DNA of 64,000 nt from Prorocentrum cordatum (taxonomy: Eukaryota > Sar > Dinophyceae > Prorocentrales > Prorocentraceae): NCBI GenBank assembly GCA_963575745.1, contig CAUYUJ010009835.1:107501-171500 (forward strand), in the 5' to 3' direction. Below the pieces are notes generated by a model that saw only the letters and a list, made by a program, of their open reading frames with translations, was not told the origin of the DNA and did not search any database. The translations under genes were made by a program, and so were the position numbers. Below are positions 1 through 10,164 of the stretch, piece by piece; position 1 is the first letter of the stretch; each line of letters opens with the position of its first letter.

Positions 1-570
1 ATGCGCAGCTCGTAACCTCCCAAATGGCTGCGACGGCTCGATCCGTTTACTCCCCAAGTCTCGGCTGGATCCGTTTACCCGTTGACTCCCCATACTCTAC
101 CGTGCCTCTCAGGAGCCCATCAAAGTGGCAACAATTGCGCAATTCGCAGCCCCCCGAAGGAACTGTGATGTATCGGCTGGATCCGTTTACTCCCGTACTC
201 CGCCGTGCCAGACGACCTCCCAGGAACGCACGAAAGTGGTAACGATTGCGCAGTTCGCAACCACCCAGGGAGCATCCACGTCTCGTCTGGGTGCGCGTGG
301 CCCCCGACACTGTTGACCTCCCAGGAGCCCACGACAGTGGCGATAGTTGCGCAATTAGCAGCCTCCAAGGGAGCTGCGAAATCTCGACTGGACATGTTTG
401 CTCCCCTACTCCGACGTGCTTTAAAAGAAGCCCACGGAAGTGGCGACGGTTGCGCAGTTCGCAGCCTCCCAGGGAGCAACGAGATCTCGTCTGGGTGCAC
501 GTGGTCCCCGTCCCCGCCGTGCCTCCCAGGAGCCCACGAAAGTGGCAACAGTTGCACAGTTCGCAGCCGC
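1..570 (+). repeat. Family I tandem array, about 103-bp units
   Basis: Five clear copies of a unit built around AGGAGCCCACGAAAGTGGCA followed by a GTTGCGCAGTTCGCAGCC-like segment begin near 112, 222, 323, 426 and 528, giving spacings of 110, 101, 103 and 102 bp; a partial copy opens the window. Copies are diverged. Short open frames on both strands are by-products of the array. The array continues beyond the left edge. Confidence 0.85.
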
Positions 571-675
571 CCAGGAAGCAGCGCAGGAGGAGGCAGGAGG
601 AGAGGGGGGCAGGAGGAGGAGGCGCGACCGCAGTGTCTTTCCAAACGCGAACCCAACACAAGAGGGTTGGGAGCA
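571..675 (+). repeat. GGA tract and family I terminal module
   Basis: A GGA-rich stretch (about 583-635) is followed by GCGACCGCAGTGTCTTTCC and then CCCAACACAAGAGGGTTGGG. The same order (array, GGA tract, this module) recurs near 21600-21647, 23745-23865, 62810-62925 and inverted at 30988-31165. The final 20 bases can fold as a hairpin with a CCCAAC/GTTGGG stem. Confidence 0.75.
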
Positions 676-859
676 CAACCCTACTAAGAGTCAGGGGGAT
701 TCTGCACAATATGTCAAGATTCAAAGCGGGCGGGGGAACGCCCCCAACGATTTCAAGAACATCAAGTCCAGGAAAAGAACCCCTTTGAGCCACCCCGACA
801 CCCAACGAAACCCAGAAACGTCCACAACCGCCTCGATCCTCAATCCTCCCTGCTCCTCG
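676..859. other. Non-coding, nothing recognised
   Basis: No motif or coding signal could be supported between the family I module and the next repeat. Confidence 0.4.
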
Positions 860-1430
860 ATCCTCGATTTCCAAAAGGAGGTGATGACCCATAAAAGTAT
901 CGCTTCCGCATTGGTGCCGCGCAGACTTTGCCTGAAAATGGCGCTCACGCCTCGGCGCGTTGCGTTTTTCCATTCGCCAAATTTAGGTTCCCCGCGCGAG
1001 CGGGCCACTTGTCTCTCTCGCCCAAGATCCGTGCACATTTCGCTTGGAAGTGGCGTTCCAGCGTGGGCGCGGCGCATGTTTCGTTCGCAGAATCGCATAC
1101 AAGCACCAGCGGCAGCGGGCTGCACCAGGGCGGGTGAAATGCTGTTCTAGCCCAAACGCCGCGCAGGTTGTACGAGAAGATGTATGTGCTTTTTCGGTGC
1201 GGCGCAGGCATCGTCTTCGCGGCGCCCATGAGAAATTTGGCCGCCCAAGAGAAGGCTAAATTCTGCTCCCGCCGCAGCTCACCGCTTAAACATTTCCAAG
1301 TTCCGCTCCCGCCTCTGCGCAGCTGTCCCTTCGCCAAGTCGTCAGAAGCCAGACCGCGCGCAAGCGTCTTCCGTTCGCCAGGTGCGAACGCGTTCAAACC
1401 CCAACATCACGTTGTGCCACCATTGATGAT
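860..1430 (+). repeat. Dispersed repeat of about 550 bp, copy 1
   Basis: This stretch matches 47085-47690 in the same orientation. Shared anchors include GGGCGCGGCGCATGTTTCG (1057 onward and 47400 onward), GGCGAAATGCTG-like and GGTGAAATGCTG segments, TTCGCCAAGTCGTCAGAAGC against TTGCCAAGTCGTCGGAAGC, and CCTTCCGTTCGC. It contains internal short repeats of GCGCCGCGCA, which suggests kinship with the family II 85-bp satellite. Confidence 0.7.
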
Positions 1431-1494
1431 GACGTAATTGGAGGGAGGGTGAGAATGGGAGGGCACGCTGACTCATTTGACCTGGCTATCTTGA

Positions 1495-2000
1495 GTCCTA
1501 CTCCTTCTCCTACTCCCCTCCTCTTCCTCCTCCTCCTCCTCCTCCTCCTCCACCTCCTCCTCCTCTTGCAACCGCGACCCCGGCACCCATCCCATTTTAG
1601 GATGAGTGGCCACTGGGGTCGGGCGTGTAAGGGCGCAGTCCTCTCTGGATCATACTGTACACCCCAACGGCCTGCGGGCAACGGCCCCTGGCCAAGGCCG
1701 AGGGGAAGGGTGATAAAAAACGAAAGCACCGCAACATCGCGGGGGCGGAGGAGACATGGACGGGGGACGGAGGGCGGTCGTCGTGGCGCTGGCTTGACCG
1801 CCTCTCCTCCTCCTCCTCCGCCTCCGCCTCCTCCTCTTCCTTGGTAGGGGTGGCCCTGTATCTTCGGCTGCAGGCTGGTCCCAAAACGCTTCAGAGATTT
1901 GAGGCGGATGGTGTTCCGTCAGGTGTTCGTCGCCGTCCTCCTCATCCTTTTTTTGTTTTCTCCTCCTCCTCCTCCCGACTCCTCGCCAGCCGTCCCCAGT
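1495..2000 (+). repeat. TCC/CTC trinucleotide tracts
   Basis: Pyrimidine-rich TCC runs lie at about 1498-1568, 1803-1842 and 1945-1985, separated by non-repetitive GC-rich DNA. Frames through them give poly-Leu, poly-Ser or poly-Arg and are not treated as genes. Confidence 0.85.
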
Positions 2001-3115
2001 GCAGAAGAGGAGGTCCGAGTGCTGGGAGCGGCAGTGGCACTGGCCTCCTCGACCTGCTGGCGGAAGCAGATCGAGGAGGAGCCCGCACGAGTGCACACGG
2101 CACGTGCACACGATGAGAAATTCTGCTGCAAAGAAAATAGGGGCACATTCACGCCCCATCCTCGAGCTTTCAGGCGTCCCCAAGAGTTCAGTGGGTCCCT
2201 GGGGCCCTTGGCGATAAAAAACTTACGTAAGGCACCAAAGGGAAGGCTGACTTCCCGTCTGACGCGCCTGCTGACGCTGGCGCTCGACGCAGCAATGCGG
2301 AGATGCAATAAGACCGTCGGCGGTGGAAAGATGGGCCCCGACGGATGTGCCCTAAAGCCTAAAGACGAGGGGCCTCAAAAATATCAATTCAACCCGGGAC
2401 CCCTTCCTATCCTTCGGGCCCCAGCCCTCAGGGCCCCATCTTTGCACCTTCGAGAGCGCATCCTGGAGCGTGTGGACGTCGATGGGTGCCTCCGCCACGC
2501 GTCGCGCCACCCTCGTCCCGCCGCGGCGCTTGCTCTTCCGAGGCGCGTGAGGCCTCACGGAGGAGGGCGAAGAGAGGGTAGGCCATGCGAGCCAAGGTTG
2601 CTCAGGGAACTCCGAGGGGGAGGCAGAGCTGCACCGAGGGGCTCTCTGCGCGCCGTGCAGGGTCTGGCAGAAGCGGGCGGATGCGCTCGCTCGCATAAGC
2701 GGGCAGAATACGGCAGAAGCCATGCGCCCCCGCTGCTCCCTCGCATTCCCCCTTCCCGCTCGCCGTGTACCTGCGTTTCCTCCTCGAATGCGTCTTTCCC
2801 TGCCGCCGCCCTCACGCTCATACCCCCCGTTCGTGCACCGCGTTCTCACGCAAACGAGTGGACGAGTGGGGGAATAGCCTGGGTATGCCTTCCGTTGAAT
2901 CATACATCTCGTCTCCCCCCTGGTGTCTGCAGGACACTGTCGTACCTGCTCCTGCTCACACCATCTCCAGTGAAGGAGGGAAGATGGGGGGGCGACTAGA
3001 TCGGCACATGATGTGCGAAGGTCGGGTTCTCCGGACCCTCCAAGCAACAAAAACGACCTGATCTCCGGACCCATCCCTGGCTGCATCCTGGCCGGCTTAC
3101 CGTTCCGCTGCAGCA
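2001..3115. other. GC-rich DNA without recognisable gene
   Basis: A 366-codon plus-strand frame (1899-2999) and a 270-codon minus-strand frame (2352-3164) cross this stretch. Both are Arg/Pro/Ser rich and match no family I can name. I see no splice sites or motifs that favour either one. Confidence 0.4.
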
Positions 3116-3119
3116 CGTC

Positions 3120-3595
3120 GTCATTATCCTCCTCCTCTTCGCCCTTTTCGCCATCCACTCCCATTTCTCCTCATCCTCCCCCTTCTCCTCCCATCTCATC
3201 TTACATGCCTCTCCTCCTCCTCCTCCTCCTCCTCCTCCTCTTCCTCCTCCTCCTCCTCCTCCTCCACCTCTCCTCCTCTTCCTCCTTCACGCCCCCTACG
3301 CCATTCACTCTCATTTCTCCTCCTCCCGCCATATTTCTCCTCCTCGTCCCCCCCTCCGTCTCCCACCTCCTCCTCCTCCTCCTCTCAAATCTTACATGCC
3401 TCTCTTCTTCCTCCTCCTCCTCCTCCTCCTCCTCCTCCTCCTCCTCCTCCTCGTCCTCTTCCTCCTCCTCTTCCTCCTCCTCCTCCTCCTCGCCCCCTAC
3501 GTCATCCACTCTAATTTCTCCTCCTCCCCACCTCATTTCGCCTCCTCCACCTCCTCCTCATCCAACCTCCTCTTAAATGGCCTCTCCCTCCTCCC
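3120..3595 (+). repeat. TCC microsatellite block
   Basis: Nearly pure TCC with short interruptions such as CCATCCACTC and TCTTACATGCCTCTC. The interrupting phrases recur (near 3200 and 3390), so the tract has also expanded as a longer period, not only as a trinucleotide. Confidence 0.9.
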
Positions 3596-3644
3596 TCCTC
3601 CCTCCTCCTCCACACCATGGAGCGTCAAGATCTGCTGCTGCAAA

Positions 3645-3769
3645 CCGCCCTCCTCCTCCTCCTCCTCCTCCTCCTCCTCCTCCTCCTCCTCCTCCTCATC
3701 ATCATTATCATCATCAGTATCATCATCATATCCAGCATCATCATCATCATCATCATCAACACACCACCA

Positions 3770-3836
<67 letters not shown>

Positions 3837-3837
3837 G

Positions 3838-3875
<38 letters not shown>

Positions 3876-3940
3876 GCATCAGCATCAGCATCAGCATCAG
3901 CATCAGCATCAGCATCAGCATCAGCATCATCATCCTCGCC
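3645..3940 (+). repeat. TCC to CAT/CATCAG microsatellite block
   Basis: A TCC run (3645-3695) passes into CAT repeats (3696-3870) and then a regular CATCAG hexamer array (about 3871-3930). The hexamer phase explains the His-Gln, Ile-Ser and Ala-Ser dipeptide frames. Confidence 0.9.
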
Positions 3941-4084
3941 CTCTTCGCCCTCCTCTCTGGAGCGAACGCCGCATCCGACCATCGCCAGAGGCGAGCGATC
4001 TTTGGCCGGAGCGTTCGGCAGCACGCCAGACGAGCACCGGGGCGGGCGACCATAAGCCCGCCGGCCTCCACGAGAAGTGCAGCA

Positions 4085-4215
4085 GGGGGGGGCGAGCAGA
4101 GAACGGCAGCAGGGGAGCGGGGGGGGGGGGAAGGGGAAAGGGGGGGCGGCAACGGGAGAGCAGTATAGGGCGGGGGGGGGGCGGGGAGGGGGAGGGGGGC
4201 GGCAGCAGCGGCGAG
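4085..4215 (+). repeat. G-rich tract
   Basis: Repeated runs of five to nine G, including G10 near 4120 and G9 near 4171, on the plus strand. Low complexity; G-quadruplex formation is possible. Confidence 0.7.
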
Positions 4216-4429
4216 CGAGAGGGCTGGCCCCTGGTGCAAGGGGGCGGGCGGCGCCTCCTTCGTCCTGCGTGCGCTGCACAGGTTAGACGAGGTCCTTTTT
4301 GGGGCCTCCAGAAGAGCCCTGGCGGGGCTCTGCGCGGAGTTCATCCAATGTGGAGAAAGAAATAAAAAAAACACGAGATGCAGAGCTCCAGCGCCTGCCT
4401 GAGACGAAGCCGCCTGGCGGACCCCCGCT

Positions 4430-4665
4430 GACTGGCGGGATGGGACCCTTGGGGGCCTTCCCAGGGAATCCCCAGGAGCCCGAAGCATTGCCTGACGACT
4501 CCCTGTGCAATCCTGAGGGGTTCAGGACAACCTCAACAGCAGTCGTGAGCATGTCCGTAGACATTCTGAGGATACCTTCAGGAATCCTCAGGCGTTCCTG
4601 ACGACGTCCTCTGGAATCCTCCCCTCGGATTTTGAAAAGTGCCTTGAGAAATCCCTAGATGAGAT
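4430..4665 (+). repeat. Degenerate short tandem repeats (GGAATCCTCAGG-like)
   Basis: Variants such as GGGAATCCCCAGGAGC, GGAATCCTCAGGCG and GGAATCCTCCCC recur irregularly every 15-45 bp. No coding signal is visible. Confidence 0.5.
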
Positions 4666-4671
4666 CCTAAG

Positions 4672-4735
4672 CCAATGAATCCGCGCGGAGCGCCGAAACG
4701 TTTATGTTTGTGCCGTTGCTTGTACTTCGATGAAG
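4672..4735 (+). repeat. Short dispersed element, copy 1
   Basis: Starts CCAATGAATCCGCGCGGAGC and continues into an ACGTTTATGTTTGTG motif. It matches 7786-7850 (opposite strand) and 7928-7995 (same strand). The core is CCGCGCGGAGCGC followed by TTTATGTTT. Confidence 0.7.
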
Positions 4736-4829
4736 AACTCCAGAGAGGTGCCCGGAGGATCTCCTCGGAAATCCTTGGGAGCCCACGAGGTGCCCCCGAG
4801 GACTCCGCGCCTCTCGCGGCAGACACCGT

Positions 4830-5165
4830 ATCCTCCCTTGCCCCGCTGAGGCCCCCCGCCGAGGCCAGCGCGGTTTCCCCCCCCGCGCGGGGCCTCCCAC
4901 CCCCGCGCGCGCGCGCGCCCAGCTGCGCAGCGAGGCGTCCCCCGCGTCGCGGAGCGGGGCCGAGGGGGCGAGACCTCCGCCGACGCGACGCGGCTGCGCC
5001 ACCCCTGCGCGGGGCCGCCGCCCGCGCGCGCCGTGCCCAGCCGCGCAGCAGGTCGCCGCTCCGGTCGAGCTGCGAGACTCCCGCAGGCCAGCCGCGGAGC
5101 GAGACCCTCGCGGACGCGGCGCGCTGCCGCCTGGCGCCTCCCCCTTCCGGCGGGGCCGAGTGGGG
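4830..5165. other. Extremely GC-rich segment
   Basis: Composition is visibly dominated by G and C, with a GCGCGCGCGCGCGC run near 4905-4918. Several frames stay open on both strands because stop codons are rare at this composition. No family is recognisable. Confidence 0.5.
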
Positions 5166-5287
5166 GGCCAGAGCTCAGCAAGGAAGCGTCCCAGCGGGCG
5201 CAGATGGGGCAGAGGCTGGGGCACGGGCGGCGCAAGTGCGCACCTGAGCATCCCACCTGCCGCATCCCTGATGGTGGCCGTCGGCGA

Positions 5288-5520
5288 AGGGGAGGAGGAG
5301 GAGGAGGAGGAGGAGGAGGAGGAGGAGGAGGAGGAGGAGGAGGAGGAGGAGGAGGAGGAGAGAGGAGGAGGAGGAGGAGGAGGAGGAGGGAGGAGGAGGG
5401 AGGAGGAGGAGGGAGGAGGAGGAGGAGGAGGGAGGAGGAGGAGGAGGAGGCGGGAGGCGGGAGGAGGGAGGAGGAGGAGGAGGAGGAGGAGGAGGAAAAG
5501 GAGGAGGAGGAGGGCTCTGA
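5288..5520 (+). repeat. GGA microsatellite block
   Basis: Nearly uninterrupted GGA (TCC on the minus strand) with GAG and GGGA interruptions. It is a homopurine strand with mirror symmetry. Confidence 0.95.
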
Positions 5521-6590
5521 GCGCTCTGATGATGCGAGCTCCGACGGCGGGCCCCTGGCGCTCCGGCCGAGCGGCGCCTCTTGACCCTCAGCGCAGAGAA
5601 GCATCCACGCCCTGGGGCCGAGAGAGCCAAGAGGGAAGCGCCCCCGAGGAAGGAATCGAACGGAGCAGGGCTGTTTAGTAAACGCCCAAGGCCGTCCAGT
5701 GAACGCCACGTGTCGGGGTCTGTGTGGTTTTTCTTCCTCCCTTGACTCCTCGAGCCCAACAGATACAGGGCACCCAAGCAGAGTGCGAGCGGCCTCTGAA
5801 CTTAACACGAAAGGAAAGTATCCCGAGGGAAACGGGTCCTGGACCCCAGGGTCCTTACCCAGGAGCAGCTTTTCATCCCGAGTCGTCTTATGACGGCCCA
5901 GGGGGTCCTGGGATAGCCCCCGCCACCCGAAAACAACGGAACACCTCCGAGACCCATCGCCCGCTGGATCCGACTGCTTTGTGGCGGCGGGAGCGGCCTC
6001 TTTTCTTGCAGGGCTCGCAAGCTCGCACACGGAGTGGTCTTTGCTCGGTGCGCGACACAAGCACGCTGTAATTGAGTACTGGTCGCGCCAGAAGAGAAAC
6101 TTCAGCGCGTGGAGACGCAATTGGACCCCTCCTCTGTGTCTGGGCAGCTGTCGAATCGTTTGGTCCGTAGCGCTGTGGGGAGGCCCCGCTGGCGGAGAAA
6201 AGGATGATCACATAGACGCAGAAGTCATACATAATCGAACTAGCGCGAAAGCTTCAGCTCTAGGACAGCATGCGCAGAGTCATCGGGGAGGCAAAGCACG
6301 CAGGTCTCTGCGTCTTACCGACAGGAGAGGCAAACCCACCTGGCGCCCCGACACTTGTCGCATTGCGCCACCCTGCGAGCACAAAAGCAACATTGCAGCA
6401 TTCTTGCTGCGCCTGGCTGTCCCCGCAAGCCGACCGAGAAAGCAGTGATGTGAGCACCAAGCGTGGACGCTCGCTCGATTGAAATGGCCGCTAAGCGCTG
6501 TCAACGTCGCCAGGTCATACCTTCCAGACCACTGCCGCATGCACAGGCAGCGCCAGCTGCCATATCCATTGACGTGCTCTCGCATGCGCG
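5521..6590. other. No recognisable gene
   Basis: Frames of 110-155 codons exist on both strands but resemble nothing I know, and no exon boundaries are convincing. The stretch is less repetitive than its surroundings, so an unrecognised exon cannot be excluded. Confidence 0.3.
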
Positions 6591-6596
6591 CGTTCC

Positions 6597-6657
6597 TTCT
6601 CCTCCTCCTCCTCCTCCTCCTCCTCCTCCTCCTCCTCCTCCTCCTCCTCCTCCTTCC
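6597..6657 (+). repeat. TCC microsatellite
   Basis: About 19 consecutive TCC units ending in CCCCCCGAAGC. Confidence 0.95.
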
Positions 6658-6839
6658 CCCCGAAGCACCGATCCCCCGATGCCCCGCGCTGGATGTAGCG
6701 GAGTCGCGCGCGAATCGAACCGTCATCTGCCGCCAAACTCATCTTCTGGGAATGGCACTGTGATGTGGCTTCAGGGGCCCTTGTGATTCGTACCAGCACT
6801 GCCCTGAACGTGCAAAGGGTGCCCGCCGCGATGCAATGC

Positions 6840-6995
6840 TTGCCTGTACCATTCGGGCGCGGCGGTCAACCTTGGGACCGAAGAAACAAAAATTGCACCA
6901 CCATGGCTGCATTGTGTGCCTGCACCAGTGTGGCAGGCGGTCAACCTTGGGACCGCAGAACATAGAATATGCACCGTGGCTGCTCTCGGGTTAAG
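6840..6995 (+). repeat. Two-copy tandem repeat, about 80 bp
   Basis: GGCGGTCAACCTTGGGACCG occurs at 6861-6880 and again from 6937. Each is followed by a purine-rich GAA..AAA stretch and an ATGGCTGC or GTGGCTGC phrase. Confidence 0.75.
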
Positions 6996-7029
6996 GCCAG
7001 AAAACTGCCCTGACATGTAAGTCAGGTAG

Positions 7030-7125
7030 AAGGGAGTCGGTCCTGGACCGAGCGTGAGGTAGCAAGGGGTCAGTCCTGGACCGTGCAGGAGGTATCAGGG
7101 GTTCTCTCCTGGATCAACCATGCGG
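7030..7125 (+). repeat. Short repeats with GGTCCTGGACC palindrome
   Basis: Three units of about 45 bp contain TCGGTCCTGGACCGAGC, TCAGTCCTGGACCGTGC and TTCTCTCCTGGATCAACC. The first is an inverted repeat able to form a short hairpin. Confidence 0.6.
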
Positions 7126-7405
7126 ACAACAGCACTGGCATCGCGACTGGATTCAGCAGCATGACCTGGTTGAACACCTAGTCAGCCCGACTGGTAGCAG
7201 CAACGGCATAATTAACCAGGTTGAACTCTATAAGATTGCACAGGTTGCATATGTATAACTGTTGCTGAGGCTGTTCAGCAGCACAGGCGAATGAAATGTA
7301 CAGTAGACGATCTACAGATCCGCTGCAAATCAACGAATTAAGCCGCAGGATCTAAGCACTTCGGCGTCGCGGGTGATCGTTGCCACCTCCTTCTGAAATC
7401 TGGGG
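7126..7405. other. More AT-rich spacer, nothing recognised
   Basis: Compositionally more AT-rich than most of the window. No reading frame or motif could be supported. Confidence 0.4.
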
Positions 7406-7407
7406 TA

Positions 7408-7592
7408 GCCGCACCTCCTCCTCCTGCTCCTCCTCCTCCCTCCTCCTCCTCCTCCTCCTCCTCCTCCTCCTCCTCCTCCTCCCTCCTCCTCCTCCTCCTC
7501 CTCCTCCTCCTCCTCCTCCTCCTCCTCCTCCTCCTCCTCCTCCTCCTCCTCCTGCTCCTCCTCTTCGTTCGTCCTCATCCTCCTCCTTCCAG
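7408..7592 (+). repeat. TCC microsatellite block
   Basis: Long TCC array with occasional CCTGC interruptions. Its minus-strand frame is a poly-Glu/poly-Arg/poly-Gly artefact that joins upstream minus-strand sequence. Confidence 0.95.
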
Positions 7593-7785
7593 CCGCCCAT
7601 CAGCAGTGCTTCAGCGGCCCGCGGAGCGCGGGTGGCTCGTCGAAAGCGACCGCCCTGCGTGGCTGGGGCGGACGTGGGCGGGCGCCTCTGCTGGCAGGCG
7701 CGCGGGCCCGACCGCCTCGCTGCCCGACTGTCTCGGGCCCGCGGAGCACAGGATGATCTTGCGGTCGTCGAGGTTGGGCGGCCTG

Positions 7786-7850
7786 AGCAGAAGAAGGAAG
7801 AACAACATAAACATAAACTTTTGGCGCTCCGCGCGGATTTCTTGGTTTCG
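7786..7850 (-). repeat. Short dispersed element, copy 2 (inverted)
   Basis: Read on the minus strand this is CCAAGAAATCCGCGCGGAGC, then an AAAAGTTTATGTTTATG motif and a CTTCCTTCTTCT tail. With copy 3 it forms an inverted repeat around a loop of about 80 bp. Confidence 0.75.
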
Positions 7851-7927
7851 CGCTGGAACCCTCTCCCTGGCGCGCGGAGCGCGCCACGGACGGCGCCGGA
7901 GACGCCGCCAGGGGGGGGGCCAGCTCG

Positions 7928-7995
7928 GATCCAAGAAACCCGCGCGGAGCGCAAAAAGTTTATGTTTATGGCGTTTTTTCTTCTTCGACTGCAGC
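7928..7995 (+). repeat. Short dispersed element, copy 3
   Basis: CCAAGAAACCCGCGCGGAGC followed by AAAAAGTTTATGTTTATGG and a TTTTTTCTTCTTC tail. It is the mirror partner of copy 2. The flanking GGTCGTCGAGGTCATCGATG also resembles sequence beside copy 2, so the repeated unit may be longer than 65 bp. Confidence 0.75.
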
Positions 7996-8009
7996 AGATC
8001 CTCTGGCAC

Positions 8010-8917
8010 AGATGGTTCACGGTCGTCGAGGTCATCGATGTCTGTCGCGTTTGCGGTCGCCGAGGTTGGTCGGGCTCGCGAGGCTCCTGCAGGATCCCGG
8101 CGCCCACCCCAGAAGGCCTCGGGGACTCCAGGGAGATGTCGAAGGTCGACTCGGTGTCGCTCACCGACTCGGTGTCGCTCGTCTGGCCGCTCCTTGCCCC
8201 GCTGCTGACCAGCTCCACTCTTGGCACCTCGGGCGCCGTGAACGCTTTGGCCACGCGCCGGCCTGGCGTGCCGCTGCCCGGGCGAGACTCAGAGATCCTC
8301 AGGCCGAACCTCTTCAGCTCGAGGAGGTCGTGGAGAGTCACCGCAGGCCCAGGAGGAGGCCTGAGCCCATGAGGCCTGCGGATCCTGTAGGGGCCGAGGA
8401 CGCCGGGGCCCGGCGCGGCCTCGACGTGGCCGCCCGACGGTCTGCCAGCGACGGGGCGCCCGCGGGCCATCCTGGGCGTCGAAGGCTGCCGCGGCGCGGG
8501 CGACGCGCTGGACGCCTCCGCCCACGCGATCGCCGGGCGCGGGAGCTGCACGCTGACGGGCGGGAGCGCGGCGCGAGCGAGGCTCGACATCCCTGATGTC
8601 GGGGCGTCGAAGACCAGGGATCCCAAGGCGCAGGTCAGGAGCGCTCTGAGAAAATGCACCCGAAAATTACTTGAGCAAAAACGTCGGCGCGCCACCCCTG
8701 CAGACGTGTTGCAGCGTATTTGTGCAAGGATTTCTGCCCATGCAAAACCCCAAGACGGCAAAGAAAACGAAGTGAGTTTCGCGTGGATGTTTTAGTCTTC
8801 ATTTGTGGCCAAACAAAAACGCACAAAATTCACCTCGAACTCTGGAAAGAAATTATCCAGGACACGCCGGGCCCATCCTATCGTTTTCCGAACGAAATCC
8901 GCTCTGCGATGTGGGCG
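8010..8917 (-). pseudogene. Possible processed retrocopy, unknown product
   Basis: On the minus strand an open frame runs from about 8761 leftwards through a segment rich in Pro/Ala/Arg and then an acidic patch (SDTESVSDTESTFDISLES, about 8125-8185). It lies directly downstream of tandem relict spliced-leader sequence (8918-8970), the layout of a trans-spliced mRNA copied back into the genome. No product is recognised. The frame ends in the dispersed repeats and TCC block on the left. Calling it a retrocopy rests on the leader relics alone; coding status is uncertain. Confidence 0.3.
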
Positions 8918-8970
8918 CCATTGAAAAACGGCCTGGGCCAAAACGGCCTGAGCCAAAAGGCTACACACGG
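8918..8970 (-). other. Tandem relict spliced-leader sequences (DinoSL-like)
   Basis: Read on the minus strand, GTGTAGCCTTTTGGCTCAGG is followed by CCGTTTTGGCCCAGG and then CCGTTTTTCAATGG. The DinoSL consensus ends GTAGCCATTTTGGCTCAAG, and the internal relic expected after re-splicing is CCATTTTGGCTCAAG. So a nearly complete leader is followed by one 15-nt relic and a decayed third one. A further GCCGATTTTGGCCAAAG lies upstream at about 9003-9019. Confidence 0.6.
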
Positions 8971-9475
8971 CGGGAGCGGCCTCTTGACACGGGTCCCGCA
9001 GCTTTGGCCAAAATCGGCCCGACCGGTACCGATCAGGTCAAAAGATCACTGCGGACGCAAGCTGATGCCCACAAAAGACGTCCGCGCCCGACAACGTACA
9101 TTAATACGCCCCCCCAGTCCGCGATACCAACCTCGTCATACGAACGTTGCTGAGCAAGCTGACTGCCTTTTCTGTCGCGCCGGCTGGCACCCTTGCGCTA
9201 GCGCAACCAATGATTCCGAGGGATCTGAGTATTTGCTCAGTCGCACGTTGCTCCCACACGGCTCTGCGACGGTGGTGGTGGGAATTTCAATGTCCCACGG
9301 TCCCACGGCGTCCTTCGATACCCTCGACCTCCGTGGACTGTGCGAAGTCCTCAACTCATGATCTGGCCTGTGTTCTAGCAATTAGCTTCGGCCGCGCATA
9401 CGTGCTCCGCGTAGGACGGTGCAGCTGCAGCGGGACAAGGCCGAGGAGGACAGGAGGAGCAGGAGAAAGGACGAG
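8971..9475. other. No recognisable gene
   Basis: A 213-codon plus-strand frame (8720-9361) overlaps relict leader sequence and has no recognisable domain. It is not supported as a gene. Confidence 0.35.
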
Positions 9476-9479
9476 GCAG

Positions 9480-9761
9480 TATGGGGAGGGAGGAAAGTGA
9501 AGGAGAAGCGGGACTGATCGGGAGAGGGAAAGAAAGCGAGAGAGAGGAAGAGAGAGAAACAACCAAATAAGTATACTGATCGGAGAGGCCGAGAGAAAGA
9601 AAGAAAGACAGAGAGAGAGAGAGAAAGAGAAGGAGAGAGAAAGAAAGAGAGAGAGAGAGAGAAACAACAAAAATATAGAAAAAGAGAGATAAAGCGAGAG
9701 AGAGAGAGAGAGAGAGAGACCGAGACGACGAACACGCCGACGTCGAAGACGAAAACGGCAG

Positions 9762-9793
<32 letters not shown>

Positions 9794-9835
9794 CCGACGA
9801 TGACGACGGCGGCGGCAACGACTGCGACAACGACG
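9480..9835 (+). repeat. GA-rich and GAC/GGC microsatellites
   Basis: GAGA/GAAA purine tracts occupy 9480-9720, including a GAGAGAGAGAGAGAGAGAGA run near 9695-9718. They pass into GACGAC and GGCGGC trinucleotides (9755-9835). Confidence 0.9.
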
Positions 9836-10164
9836 GGCGTGGGTGCCGGGATGAGCTCGCGCTTCTTCTCCTCGCTGGAGGCGATCTCCTGCGCGGGGGC
9901 GGGGGCGCGGGCGCGCGCGCAATGCGGGGCCCGACGTGCACCGGGGCGGGGGATGAAACGTCAGGGGCGATGTGAAGCGACAGACCGAGAACTCAAAACG
10001 CGACGAAACAACAGAGTAACGACGGCCGCTTGTTCACGAATAAGAATTCCGGGGGTCGTGTTGTGCTCCAGAACCGTGCTCGGCCAATGACGCCACGGCT
10101 GCGTTTGGAAAAAACAAGGAAAGACGCGCGCACACACAAACACACACAAGCAGAGACACACACA
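9836..10164. other. Spacer with CA-rich tract
   Basis: GC-rich at the left, with a GGGGGCGCGGGCGCGCGCG-like run near 9897-9918. ACACACAAACACACAC repeats lie at about 10130-10168, immediately before the family I array. No gene was seen. Confidence 0.5.

Noticed and set aside
4702-6120. 472-codon minus-strand ORF
   Set aside because: It crosses the GGA microsatellite and an extremely GC-rich stretch; the residues are poly-Ser/Leu/Pro and nothing outside the repeat is recognisable.
6690-6720. tRNA-like T-loop (GGTTCGATTCG on the minus strand)
   Set aside because: The flanking bases do not pair as a T-arm and no acceptor, D or anticodon arms can be drawn.
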